Assembly (NCBI RefSeq): GCF_900177725.1
Contig: NZ_FXAT01000005.1
Location: forward strand, 124,001-188,000
From: Paraburkholderia susongensis
Lineage (GTDB): Bacteria > Pseudomonadota > Gammaproteobacteria > Burkholderiales > Burkholderiaceae
Reading direction: 5' to 3'
DNA length: 64,000 nt
In this document: positions 42,746-51,347 of the stretch, one piece after another
Layout of the letters: each line of letters starts with the position of its first letter
Numbering within the stretch: position 1 is the first letter of the stretch
The notes under the pieces: generated by a model
The model's database searches: none
What the model was told of the DNA's origin: nothing
What the model saw: the letters and a program-made list of their open reading frames with translations, nothing else
Program-made: the position numbers and the translations under genes

Positions 42746-43819
42746 TCAATAAAGCCAGTTGCCCGTATCGACGAGTTCCCAGGTTTCTCCGGAACCCTTT
42801 TCCTGGCGCGTGATCTTCACGGTGCCGCTAATCATGCGGGTGACCATCGAATGGAATTCGAAGAAGGCCTGGTGCAGCTCGGGCGGATAGCGCTCATCGA
42901 ACGGCTTGTAGCCATGCAAATGCAGACACCCGCTACTCGCGCCCGTGGATTCCACCGACGCTTCGCGGCCCATCGCCTTGAGTAGCACCTGATGGAAGCG
43001 CAGGATGCTCGCGACGTCCTTCGTTTCCACGCCCGTCTGCGCGACGAATTGCGGGCCTAGCTGGATCGCCAGCATGCGCATGGTGCTGCGCACGATCTGG
43101 TGCGTGCGCAATTCGCCGATCATCCAGTACAGACTGTCGATGGTCGCCTGGACATAGCCCGCCGAGAACTTCGGGCGCGCCTTGAGGATACGCGGCTCGG
43201 GCCACAGATCAGCGTCGAGCGTCGGTGCGCGCGCCGGATCGAAACGCGGCGTGTGCCGCACCACTTCGATGCGATACGTTTCGTCCTCGCGCAGGTCGCG
43301 GTCGTACTCGTAGAAGTAGCCTTCGTCGTATGGATCGCCGTCCATCGAAAACTTCGTCGCGACGAAACCGAGCCGCGGGTTGCCCATATAGCGTCCGTTT
43401 CGCGGATGCCACGCGCCGAACACCGTGCGGCGCACGCTCGCCGGCATCGCCATCAGCGCGACGCCGGCGTAGGTCCACATCGGCGCGAGATAGCGGATCC
43501 ACACCTTGCGCTCCGACTCCTCGACATACTCCATCTCGAGGCCGCCGATGATATTCGTGAAATAGTGATATTTCGCGGCGGCGACGGCGGCAGGATCGTT
43601 TTCGATGCCGAGCTTGCGCAGCCCTTCTTCGTAGCGCTCGCCCTGGTGACTCGTGAGCACGCGGTGCCACAACTCGTTGACCGCGCCTTCTCCGAGTTCA
43701 CGAAAGGCCACGGCGGTCAGCCCGGAGAACGTGCGGGAGAGAAATGCCGAAGCAAGCTGGCTTTCGAAACGCAACGCGGACAGCGCATCCTTCGAGAAGG
43801 ACGGATCATCACTTTTCAT
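42746..43819 (-). CDS. Unrecognised 357-residue protein of the CoA-ligase cluster
   Basis: I do not recognise a family. There is no signal peptide or transmembrane helix; the sequence is helical and rich in aromatic residues, with runs such as YHYFTNIIGGLEMEYVEES (about 85-103), NGRYMGNPRLGFVATKFS, and near the C-terminus CLHLHGYKPFDERYPP with a single striking Cys-x-His-x-His (residues about 300-305). It ends in ETWELVDTGNWLY. The gap to the MHS permease gene is 22 bases, so it is co-transcribed and first in its operon, next to a TetR gene. Cys-His residues could bind metal or act as catalytic residues, but this is speculation. Confidence 0.75.
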   Translation of the reverse strand: MKSDDPSFSKDALSALRFESQLASAFLSRTFSGLTAVAFRELGEGAVNELWHRVLTSHQGERYEEGLRKLGIENDPAAVAAAKYHYFTNIIGGLEMEYVEESERKVWIRYLAPMWTYAGVALMAMPASVRRTVFGAWHPRNGRYMGNPRLGFVATKFSMDGDPYDEGYFYEYDRDLREDETYRIEVVRHTPRFDPARAPTLDADLWPEPRILKARPKFSAGYVQATIDSLYWMIGELRTHQIVRSTMRMLAIQLGPQFVAQTGVETKDVASILRFHQVLLKAMGREASVESTGASSGCLHLHGYKPFDERYPPELHQAFFEFHSMVTRMISGTVKITRQEKGSGETWELVDTGNWLY

Positions 43820-43942
43820 ATGGAATCCTATTTAAATATCGCTCATCACGACGCAACCCGCGTATCTGCCGTGCGGAGTCAGACGAAGCCGCCGTGCGGA
43901 ACGCACGTCCAAAGCCTGACCACTGGCTAACTACTGGTAAAC

Positions 43943-43982
43943 TGACATCTGCGTCATAAATACGATCCTGACACGTGTGTCA
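43943..43982. promoter_or_regulatory. Two related inverted repeats, candidate TetR operators
   Basis: TGACATCTGCGTCA (43943-43956) and TGACACGTGTGTCA (43969-43982) share the pattern TGACAnnTGnGTCA. They are centred 26 bases apart, between the divergent unknown-protein gene and TetR, the second ending four bases before the TetR ATG. This is the expected place for autoregulation. Confidence 0.6.
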
Positions 43983-43986
43983 CAAA

Positions 43987-44637
43987 ATGGCAAGCAAAAA
44001 ACAAGTGGAAACTTTCGTGGGGCGAATGGCCCGTCTCGCCGAAGAGCCGGGACTGAAAAAAGGCGAGCGGACAAGGCGTCAGCTCAAGCTGGCCGCGGCG
44101 CAGTGCCTGGAGACGAGCACGCTGGGCGAGCTTGGCATGGACCAGATTGCGGCTATCGCGGGCGTGTCGCGTCCGACGATCTATCTGTATTTCCGTTCGG
44201 TCGATGATCTGACGCGCGAAGTGCTGAGCGACTTCCGCGAGATGACACTCGACGTGCTCGCGCAGGCGCGGGTATCGAGCAATGTCGAGGAGAGCATTCA
44301 TCAAACGAATGTTGCCTATGTCGAGCATTACGCCCGCAATTCGGCGCTGATGGAGCGTGTGCGCGAACTGATGAGCAAGGATCCCGAGATCCTGCTCGAC
44401 AGGCAGCGGGTCAACTCGCTCTGGACACGCAAGATTCTTTCGCGCGTGAAAAAGGCCGGCACGAGCGATGTGACCGAGCAGGCGCTGGAGCTACGCATTC
44501 ACTGTCTCGGCTCGATGGTCGACGACGTGCTGCGCGAAGCGTTTGTCGTGCGCAATCCGGCGTTCGCGCTGGCGAACGTGGACAGCGAGGCGTTCGCACA
44601 CGAGCTGACCGCCATCTGGAAGCGCGTGCTGCTATGA
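43987..44637 (+). CDS. TetR-family transcriptional regulator
   Basis: A 216-residue TetR protein. DNA-binding domain at residues 25-70 (RTRRQLKLAAAQCLETST, then MDQIAAIAGVSRPTIYLYFRSVDDLT). The C-terminal domain carries an SMVDDVLREAFV segment. The ATG at 43987 is preferred; a GTG at 43975 is inside the palindrome. It is divergent from the unknown-protein, MHS permease and acyl-CoA synthetase operon, which it probably represses until a CoA ester or acid binds. Confidence 0.92.
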   Translation: MASKKQVETFVGRMARLAEEPGLKKGERTRRQLKLAAAQCLETSTLGELGMDQIAAIAGVSRPTIYLYFRSVDDLTREVLSDFREMTLDVLAQARVSSNVEESIHQTNVAYVEHYARNSALMERVRELMSKDPEILLDRQRVNSLWTRKILSRVKKAGTSDVTEQALELRIHCLGSMVDDVLREAFVVRNPAFALANVDSEAFAHELTAIWKRVLL

Positions 44638-44978
44638 GCACGCGCGGTTGATTCAGGACGAACCGGGTTCTCGCGTCATCTCGCATAGGGCGGCCCTCGG
44701 TAAGCCTATTTGCAGGGGGCCGGCCATCCCATACGTGTGACTCAGATCGCCCGGATTGGGCCAGAAAGAAGGCAAGAAACAGCACGGCTCTTCGGCGAGC
44801 AGGCGGAGCCAATCGCACGGACCTGAACACTCAGGCTATACCGACGGAGAACGCGCAACCTTTGCAACACCTATTCCCCCTGGCGATAAGTGCTATCCCC
44901 CCGCGCCCGTAGTGCCGCGCGCCTCGCGAAGATAAACTGGGTTCAATCGGGCAGAGATGCTCTTCGCGGAAGTCCCCT
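44638..44978. other. Intergenic region without a convincing gene
   Basis: No ribosome-site-led gene is visible. A minus-strand frame at about 44665-44830 reads like protein in places (CDWLRLLAEEPCCFLPSF) but lacks a start and family signature. A stretch around 44880-44930 is GC-only. It separates the TetR gene from the beta-propeller gene and may include its promoter. Confidence 0.35.
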
Positions 44979-45824
44979 ATGCAAATCCTCGTCACCAGTG
45001 CGTCCGGTGCCAATGGCAACGGGTATGGTTCACTGCTTTCGTTTGACCTCGACGGAACCGCCCGCGGCACGTTCAGCGCAGATCCTCGCATCACCGACCC
45101 GCGCGGCCTGAGCGTAAGCGCCGACCGAAAACTTCTGTATGTGAATAGCGGCAGCGACCGCATACTCGCCCTGGACGCCACGGGAGAGGTCGTACGCGAC
45201 ACGGGACCGATCCCGGGACTGAATGCGGGCGGCGGCAGTCTCGCGCCCGAAGGAAGGTATCTCGTCGGTTTGCGCAGCGCGCGAACCATCGCCGCGTTTG
45301 CCGCCGATCTCTCAGGCGCGCCGCAACGTATCCTGCCTGTGGACATCGTTCCGTTTCCCCGCGGCTTCGCGTCGGCCGAAGACGGCACGGTCTATCTCGC
45401 CTCGGGTATCGGCCCGAATGGCGAGGGCGAAAACACCATCGCGGTGTTCGATGCATACGGCACACCACTGGCATCCCGCTTCATCGCCGACGACGCCGTG
45501 AGCCCGCTCGATCTGACGATCGCGCCCAACGGAAACATCGTCGTTTCCAGTGAATTTCCGTTTCGCGCCCCTCATGCCACGACCAGCATCCGGGAATATG
45601 ATTACGCGACCGGAAAACTCGTACGCGTATTCACTCCGCCGTCCGGGATCGCGTTCGATCAGCCTCGTGGCCTGCGATTCAGTCCCGACGGCCATCTGTA
45701 TTGTGTCGCGCGCGACAGTGTCCTGGCATTTGATTTCGATGACGGACGCTTCCTTGATTCGGTGGTGCGCATGCCACGGCTGAACGGTCAAGCGGTTATT
45801 TTCTTTCCGCTGCTCGCGGATTGA
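44979..45824 (+). CDS. NHL/SMP-30-like beta-propeller protein
   Basis: A 281-residue cytoplasmic six-bladed propeller-like protein. Blade motifs repeat: DPRGLSVSADRKLLYVNSGSDRILALD, GGSLAPEGRYLVGL, PLDLTIAPNGNIVVSSEFPF and QPRGLRFSPDGHLYCVARDSVLAFD. No signal peptide is seen. Related proteins are lactonases or scaffold proteins; the sugar-lactonase metal residues cannot be located with confidence. The gene has no close functional neighbour and its 3' end overlaps an IS6-type remnant on the other strand. Confidence 0.8.
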   Translation: MQILVTSASGANGNGYGSLLSFDLDGTARGTFSADPRITDPRGLSVSADRKLLYVNSGSDRILALDATGEVVRDTGPIPGLNAGGGSLAPEGRYLVGLRSARTIAAFAADLSGAPQRILPVDIVPFPRGFASAEDGTVYLASGIGPNGEGENTIAVFDAYGTPLASRFIADDAVSPLDLTIAPNGNIVVSSEFPFRAPHATTSIREYDYATGKLVRVFTPPSGIAFDQPRGLRFSPDGHLYCVARDSVLAFDFDDGRFLDSVVRMPRLNGQAVIFFPLLAD

Positions 45825-46032
45825 CTGCAACAGTCTTTGCAACGAGCAAGCGGAAAATCGGATTCGTGGCCGCGGCGCTCCCAAGCCGTTTGAAACCGGG
45901 CATCACATCCGTTCTCGATTTGATGTCGCGATGCCCCTGCTCGATCACGTTGTTCAGATATTTCCGACGATTGGCCCTTCCGTGTGACAGGAAGGGCCAC
46001 TTCACCCGAACCTCACGGATTGACGTCATCAC
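45796..46032 (-). pseudogene. IS6-family transposase C-terminal remnant
   Basis: The minus-strand frame contains KYLNNVIEQGHRDIKSR and GFKRLGSAAAT (about 45963-45868), the catalytic-Glu region of IS6/IS26-type transposases (NNxxEQDHRxIK). Everything upstream and the usual tail are absent, and no IS6 inverted repeats are visible. The 5' part (IREVRVKWPFLSHG) is not obviously transposase. A palindrome ATCCGGCCGGAT at 46073-46084 lies next to it and may be debris from another element. Confidence 0.75.
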
Positions 46033-46286
46033 ATGGCGACCTGTCGCGCTTTGGCAGTCGCATGTCAGCCGAATCCGGCCGGATCCGACAGAAGTGATCG
46101 GCCGCGCGCCGCAAACGCATCCGGCTCGTGCGCCGCTTCGGGTTCGGCAAATCAGACCCGATAGCTAGGGATTCGGATGTAACGTCATCCAGGGGGTTGT
46201 GCTTGCCGGCAAGGGGCAATCATAGTCACGTCAGGACAACGCGATATCAGTCGTGGATCAATCATATGGAGACGAGGAGCAACGAG

Positions 46287-47885
46287 ATGGACTCAACCGC
46301 ACCCGCGCGGTACGCCGTAGAAGAACGCCATGCATCCCGATGGGTGGTGCTGGGCGCGTCGCTGGGTACCGTATTCGAATGGTACGACTTCTTCCTGTAC
46401 GGCAGCCTCGCCACCTATTTCGGCGTCTGGTTCTTCCCGCCGGAGAATCAGACAGCCGGCCTGCTCGCGAGTCTCGCCACGTTCGGAGCGGGGTTCGCGG
46501 TGCGCCCGCTGGGATCGCTCGTCTTCGGCAGGCTGGGCGACATGGCTGGTCGCAAGAATACATTCCTGCTGACGATCATTCTGATGGGAGTATCCACGGC
46601 GGCAGTCGGTGTGCTGCCGACCTTCGAGCATATTGGCTGGACAGCACCCGTGCTGCTGGTCACACTGCGGCTCATTCAGGGGTTAGCGGTAGGCGGCGAA
46701 TTCGGTGGCGCGACCGTTTATATCGCCGAGCATTGTGCGCCCCGTGTACGCGGCTACAAAACGAGCTGGATCCAGATCACGGGTTCCGCGGGATTCCTGC
46801 TGGCGACGGTGGTGATTTTTGCCGCGCGTGCCCTGATCGGTCCACAGGCATTCGCGCAGTGGGGCTGGCGCGTGCCGTTCGGGTTCTCTCTGGTATTGCT
46901 GGCCGTGTCGATCTGGATCCGCTTCAAGCTCGACGAGTCACCTGTCTACCTGAAAATGAAGGCTGCCGGCCAGGTGTCGAAAGCGCCGCTCACCGAAGCA
47001 TTCGCCGAGCCGCGCAACCTCAAGGCCATGTTCATTGCGCTGCTCGGCGGCACCATGCCACTCGGCGTGACCTCCATCGCGGCATCCGTTGCGCCGCTCA
47101 TCCTGTTGTCGGGCCCGCTTCACGTCGACTCGCTGCTGGTATATGGAATGATGGCCGTCGCGCTAATCGTCACGCTGCCACTGTACATCGTGTTCGGCAG
47201 TCTGTCCGACAGAATTGGCCGGCGCAAAGTGATGCTCTGCGGTTGCTTTCTGGCATTGGTCACCTGCTATCCGGTGTTTTCATCGCTGGGCCGTTACGCC
47301 AATCCCGATCTGATGGAATTCCAGCAGCGCGTGCTCGTCACGGTTGCCGCGCGCGATTGCCACACGCGCTTTTTCGTGACGCCGAATACGCACCTGTCGA
47401 CATGCGACAAGGCGAGGCAGTTCCTGTCCCGCGCCGGGATCAACTACACCAGCTTGCCGGCCGATGGCGCCGATGACGTCGTCACACGCATCGGCACCCA
47501 CACCTTGCAGGGGTTCGATGAAGCGGGCTACCGGGCCACCCTGGCGGCCGAGGGCTGGACGTCGTCGGCCAATCCCGCGCACGTCGACCGGGTCGCCGTC
47601 ACCTTGCTGCTGATGGTGCTGCTCGCCTGCACCGCGATGATCAGCGGACCGATGGCCGCCTACCTGAGCGAGCTCTTTCCAGCACGGATCCGTTACACCG
47701 CGGTTTCCTTTCCATTCCATATCGGCAACGGCTGGTTCGGCGGCTTCCTGCCGCTCGTGATGAGCACGCTCGCGGCCAGTACCGGCAACATGATCGCCGG
47801 TGTGGCCTATCCTCTCGTGACGCTGGCCGTGGCGTTCGTCGTGGGCCTTCGTTATATGCACGACGCGCCGGTCGAGAAAATGTAG
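46287..47885 (+). CDS. MHS-family MFS transporter with large central insertion
   Basis: A 532-residue permease of the MHS group: GTVFEWYDFFLYGSLAT at about 25-41, GDMAGRKNTFL and RLIQGLAVGGEFGGATVYIAEH are signatures. ATG 46287 has an AGGAG site at 46276. A hydrophilic insertion of about 90 residues (about 345-435, including RDCHTRF and LSTCDKARQFLSRAG) lies between helices, and its two cysteines could form a disulfide in the periplasm. Helices after it resume (VALTLLLMVLLACTAM-like). Proteins with such inserts are known in the shikimate/citrate-like transporter branch, but the ligand is unknown. Confidence 0.9.
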   Translation: MDSTAPARYAVEERHASRWVVLGASLGTVFEWYDFFLYGSLATYFGVWFFPPENQTAGLLASLATFGAGFAVRPLGSLVFGRLGDMAGRKNTFLLTIILMGVSTAAVGVLPTFEHIGWTAPVLLVTLRLIQGLAVGGEFGGATVYIAEHCAPRVRGYKTSWIQITGSAGFLLATVVIFAARALIGPQAFAQWGWRVPFGFSLVLLAVSIWIRFKLDESPVYLKMKAAGQVSKAPLTEAFAEPRNLKAMFIALLGGTMPLGVTSIAASVAPLILLSGPLHVDSLLVYGMMAVALIVTLPLYIVFGSLSDRIGRRKVMLCGCFLALVTCYPVFSSLGRYANPDLMEFQQRVLVTVAARDCHTRFFVTPNTHLSTCDKARQFLSRAGINYTSLPADGADDVVTRIGTHTLQGFDEAGYRATLAAEGWTSSANPAHVDRVAVTLLLMVLLACTAMISGPMAAYLSELFPARIRYTAVSFPFHIGNGWFGGFLPLVMSTLAASTGNMIAGVAYPLVTLAVAFVVGLRYMHDAPVEKM

Positions 47886-48004
47886 CGGGTCGTTGCCAAA
47901 GAGCCGGAGTGTTTTTTCTTCACCGCTAGTGTGATGGTCAGCCTGACCAAGGTAGCCCGATCGGCTTGCGCTGTTCGGGCTGCTTCCTTTTTCGGGAGAT
48001 CATC

Positions 48005-48109
48005 ATGGGTTGTGTCACGTTGATCGCAATCGATCCCGGCAAACACGGCTTCGTTTTACCTGCGCAGGATAGCCGCGCGTCCTCGATATATCGCGCAACA
48101 AGGCTATAA
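48005..48109 (+). pseudogene. IS110-family transposase N-terminal remnant
   Basis: A 34-codon frame starts MGCVTLIAIDPGKHGFVLPAQDSRA, resembling the first catalytic Asp region (AIDLGKHSF) of IS110 transposases, then stops. The remaining 300 residues are absent. This ORF is short, so most gene finders would miss it. The flanks show no clear IS ends. Confidence 0.7.
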
Positions 48110-48242
48110 CAACGCCACGTGTGCGAAGCCCGGTTGCTGCTGCCCTGCGTGCGCCGAAGCCTCGGCGACCCGGTTACCAGCCTCGCTGCGCCGCCACAGC
48201 ACAGCACTGTCGTCACTCGAGCTCCATCCAACGAAAGCCAAC

Positions 48243-48277
48243 AAAAAAAGGCCAGAATCGCCTGGGCGTTTCTGGCC
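48243..48277 (-). terminator. Intrinsic terminator of the aldehyde dehydrogenase gene
   Basis: Minus strand: GGCCAGAA (48277-48270) pairs with TTCTGGCC (48257-48250), with further CGCC/GGCG pairing inside, followed by seven T (48249-48243). It ends transcription of the ALDH gene at 48322. Confidence 0.9.
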
Positions 48278-48321
48278 GGTGCGTGGTCGGCACGGTCCAA
48301 ACCGTGCCGAAGCTGGACGCG

Positions 48322-49749
48322 TCAGTCCGCTATTTCCGCAAGCTTGTCGAGGCCCGCAATCGCCCCTTCGTTCGCAAGCAGCGCGCGCTTGCGAACATAG
48401 CGCATGATGCTCGTCGCACCGTAACGCGAGCCGCCCATCCCTGATTGCTTGAATGCCGTCTTCTCGCCGTCGAACATCATCACGCGCGGCAGTTCGGTGT
48501 CGTTGATGCTGACGCCGCCCGCCTCCATCTTCGTCGCGAAGTCGCCGGCGGTATGCGTATCGGGGCCGAACACCGCGCCGCTCAGTCCATAGATTGAATC
48601 GTTCATCAACTGCTCGGCCTGCGCGTCGCTGGAAAAACGCATCACCGGCACGATCGGGCCGAACGTCTCTTCCGTCATCAGCGTCATGCTGTGATCGACG
48701 TTCGCGACAATGGTCGGATCAATCCACACGGCGCCGTCCGCACGCTCGCTCTTGCCGCCAAGTACGATCGACGCGCCTTTGTCGAGTGCATCCTGCAGTT
48801 GCGCGTCGATGATCGATGCTTGCCGTTCGAAGATCATCGGACCGTAATGACCGCGATCGCCCTCGACATAGCTGCGCCGCAGGCTCGCGGCCTGAGTACG
48901 GAGTTCCTCCACGAGCGCATCGTATAGCGACTCGTGTGCATAGACACGCTCGATCGCATAGCAGACCTGCCCGGAGTTATAGAGCGCGCTGCGCAGAATA
49001 CCGGTGGCCGCGCGCTTCACGTCGGAGCCTGCGAGCACCACGGCCGCGTCCTTGCCGCCGAGTTCGAGGAACACGGGAATGAACGCCTGCGCCGCCGTAC
49101 TCGCAATCTTCCGCCCGGTCGGCACGCTGCCGGTAAACACGACCGCATCCGACTGCGCGACGAGCGCCTCGCCGGCCTGCGCACCGCCGGTCACGAGCTT
49201 GAGCACGCCGCGCAGCGCGGGCACGGCTTCGATCGAGCGGCGCAGCGGCTCGATGAAGCGCGGCGTGACCTCGCTCGGCTTGATTACGACCGCCGCACCC
49301 GCCACGAGCGCCGGAATCGCGTCGATGAACGACAACACCAGCGGAAAATTCCAGGGGCTAATGACGCCGACCACCGGGTACGCGGGATACGTGACCTTGA
49401 ACACGATATCCGGATGCGCGTCGAGCTTGCGAAAAGGCGTCGCGAGCACGCTCGGAGCATGCTCGCAGAAGCCGTGGATAAAGTGGACCACCGCGCCCAG
49501 TTCTTCCGCGGAGATGCGATGACGCGCGGTATCGATCGACAGCGCAGTGACAATGTCATCGCCATGCGCTTCCAGATGTGCGGCCCACTCGAGCAGCGCC
49601 GCGGTACGGTGCGGCAAACCGCCCGCCTCCCACGCGCGCTGCGCGTCGCGCGCCGCGGCAACTGCCGCGCCGATCTGCGCGGCATTCATGTTCTCGATTT
49701 CGTAGTCGAACTCGCCGGTTCGAGGATTACGTACAGCGATAGATGTCAT
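48322..49749 (-). CDS. Aldehyde dehydrogenase (coniferyl-aldehyde type)
   Basis: A 475-residue ALDH. Asn134 (SPWNFP), Lys157, Glu229 (LELGGKD) and Cys263 (NSGQVCYAIERVY) are intact. FVAFEKL-like ends are replaced by a C-terminal RYGATSIMRYVRKRALL stretch. This group oxidises coniferyl, vanillic or phenylacetic aldehydes. The gene is separated by 166 bases from the AraC gene upstream on the same strand, which probably activates it. Together with UbiD/UbiX, a pathway from aldehyde to acid to decarboxylated product is suggested. Confidence 0.92.
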   Translation of the reverse strand: MTSIAVRNPRTGEFDYEIENMNAAQIGAAVAAARDAQRAWEAGGLPHRTAALLEWAAHLEAHGDDIVTALSIDTARHRISAEELGAVVHFIHGFCEHAPSVLATPFRKLDAHPDIVFKVTYPAYPVVGVISPWNFPLVLSFIDAIPALVAGAAVVIKPSEVTPRFIEPLRRSIEAVPALRGVLKLVTGGAQAGEALVAQSDAVVFTGSVPTGRKIASTAAQAFIPVFLELGGKDAAVVLAGSDVKRAATGILRSALYNSGQVCYAIERVYAHESLYDALVEELRTQAASLRRSYVEGDRGHYGPMIFERQASIIDAQLQDALDKGASIVLGGKSERADGAVWIDPTIVANVDHSMTLMTEETFGPIVPVMRFSSDAQAEQLMNDSIYGLSGAVFGPDTHTAGDFATKMEAGGVSINDTELPRVMMFDGEKTAFKQSGMGGSRYGATSIMRYVRKRALLANEGAIAGLDKLAEIAD

Positions 49750-49915
49750 CGTGTTTTCCTTCCGTTGCGAAGATGTCGCCGGCCCGCGCGGCCAACCGCG
49801 TGGGTCCGGGATGTCGATTCATGCTAGCAACGGAAGAACGCGGCGAATACACGCGTGCAGGCAATACAGCCGTTTTCCTATATCAAAGTGCGCGACGCAA
49901 ACGCATGGGCGATGC

Positions 49916-51094
49916 CTAACCCTGGCGGGACGGTGTGCGCTTCGCCGCATCCTTGCGTGGCACGAGATCGCGCAGCGCTTCGTCGGGCGCGATCTCGCGT
50001 ACGGCTGCGGCGCCGTCGGCAGGCGGCAAAGCCGCGTGGGATGGCGCAAGCGGGATCGGGCTCGCGAGGCGGCGCGCATCTTTGGGCGCGAAGCCGAAGT
50101 AGTCGCGAAACGCTGCCGTAAAACTCGTCTGGTGTTGATAGCCGACTGCCAATGCAACCTGCCCGACCGGCTGGCGCTCGCCGATGAGCAGGCGCAGCGC
50201 ATGATTCATCCGGCAGCGATGCCCATATTCGAAGATCGTCATGCCGTACAGGAACTTGAACCCGCGTTTGAGCTTCGACGCGTTGGTCCCAACTGCTCGC
50301 GCGAGTTCGGGAATCGTGGGTGCGAGACGCATGTCGCCGACGATCATCTCCCGCGCCTGTTCGATCAACCGCAGATCGCGCGCCGATAGCATCTCGCCGG
50401 GATTGTCGGCACGGGCGTGCGCGAGCCACATCTCGATGCACGCACACAGGATCTCGGTGCACTTGCCCTCCAGATAGATCATCTGCCGGGCGCCATGGTA
50501 CGGCGACGCAAGCAGTTGCCCGGCAATCTGAAGCGCCTCGACGCTGAAGGGCATCTGGCGGTTGTAGATCTGATCGGATCCGACCGCCGCCAGCTCGACG
50601 TGAATACGGTCGGCTTCGCTGCCGAGCGCACGCAGCAAACGGTCGAAATAGCGCTGGGTGACATAGAGTCCGACCGATTGCCACGGGCCCGGCCCGCACG
50701 TCACCTGGTAGCGCACATCGGCGCCCTGCCGGCAGACGAGCAGATTCGGCGCGTTGACCTGCAGCGTGCCGGTATCGGAGAAGTCGACGCTTGCCGGCCC
50801 GGACAGCGAAAAGTGGAATTCGACGAACGACTCGGGCAGCACACTCTCCGAACGGCTGTGCGCGTAATTGCAGTCGGAAATGACAAGGAATATCTCGTCG
50901 CGGATGCTCGCCATGCGCCACACGCCCTCTTCCGTGTCCGCCGGCGCCGGCACGGGCACCACCGCGCCGTACAGTCCGAACTCGGGCACGCTGATGCAGT
51001 CGGGCAGCATGCGCAGGCTGTCGAACGCCTCGGTCAGGCGGGACTCGGGTCCGGCGAGCGAGGTGCGAAACAGACCAGATGACGACGTCGGCAT
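49916..51094 (-). CDS. AraC-family transcriptional regulator (PchR-like)
   Basis: A 392-residue regulator. The N-terminal half (RDEIFLVISDCNYAHSRSES and VEFHFSLSGPASVDFSD) is a cupin-like effector domain of the kind seen in PchR. The C-terminal HTH pair includes IPELARAVGTNASKLKRGFKF and VALAVGYQHQTSFTAAFRDYFGF. The last 50 residues after the HTH are proline/alanine rich, an unusual extension. It lies between the ALDH (same strand) and UbiD (divergent) genes and is the likely regulator of both. Confidence 0.9.
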   Translation of the reverse strand: MPTSSSGLFRTSLAGPESRLTEAFDSLRMLPDCISVPEFGLYGAVVPVPAPADTEEGVWRMASIRDEIFLVISDCNYAHSRSESVLPESFVEFHFSLSGPASVDFSDTGTLQVNAPNLLVCRQGADVRYQVTCGPGPWQSVGLYVTQRYFDRLLRALGSEADRIHVELAAVGSDQIYNRQMPFSVEALQIAGQLLASPYHGARQMIYLEGKCTEILCACIEMWLAHARADNPGEMLSARDLRLIEQAREMIVGDMRLAPTIPELARAVGTNASKLKRGFKFLYGMTIFEYGHRCRMNHALRLLIGERQPVGQVALAVGYQHQTSFTAAFRDYFGFAPKDARRLASPIPLAPSHAALPPADGAAAVREIAPDEALRDLVPRKDAAKRTPSRQG

Positions 51095-51347
51095 AGCGGG
51101 CTCCGGGTGATGGGCGGCACGGGCACCGGCATTATCCCGCTCGTGTTAAGGGTGCGCAACGCGGGCATAACCTCAGGCTCGCAGATAAAAACCGCTTTTC
51201 CTAGTTCGACGCCCCGATCGATGAAATGGCGCCGCGTTCTCGCGGGTATAAGTCGGAGACCGGCCGCACCGCCCGTTGGCCCGGCGCCTGCCCGCCATCG
51301 CACCGCGCCCGCACTCCACTCCCTTTTTGAACGGAAGCCGCTACACG

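Noticed and set aside
45796..48109. Composite transposon bounded by two IS elements
   Set aside because: The flanking pieces are from different IS families, are both truncated and lack inverted repeats or target duplications.
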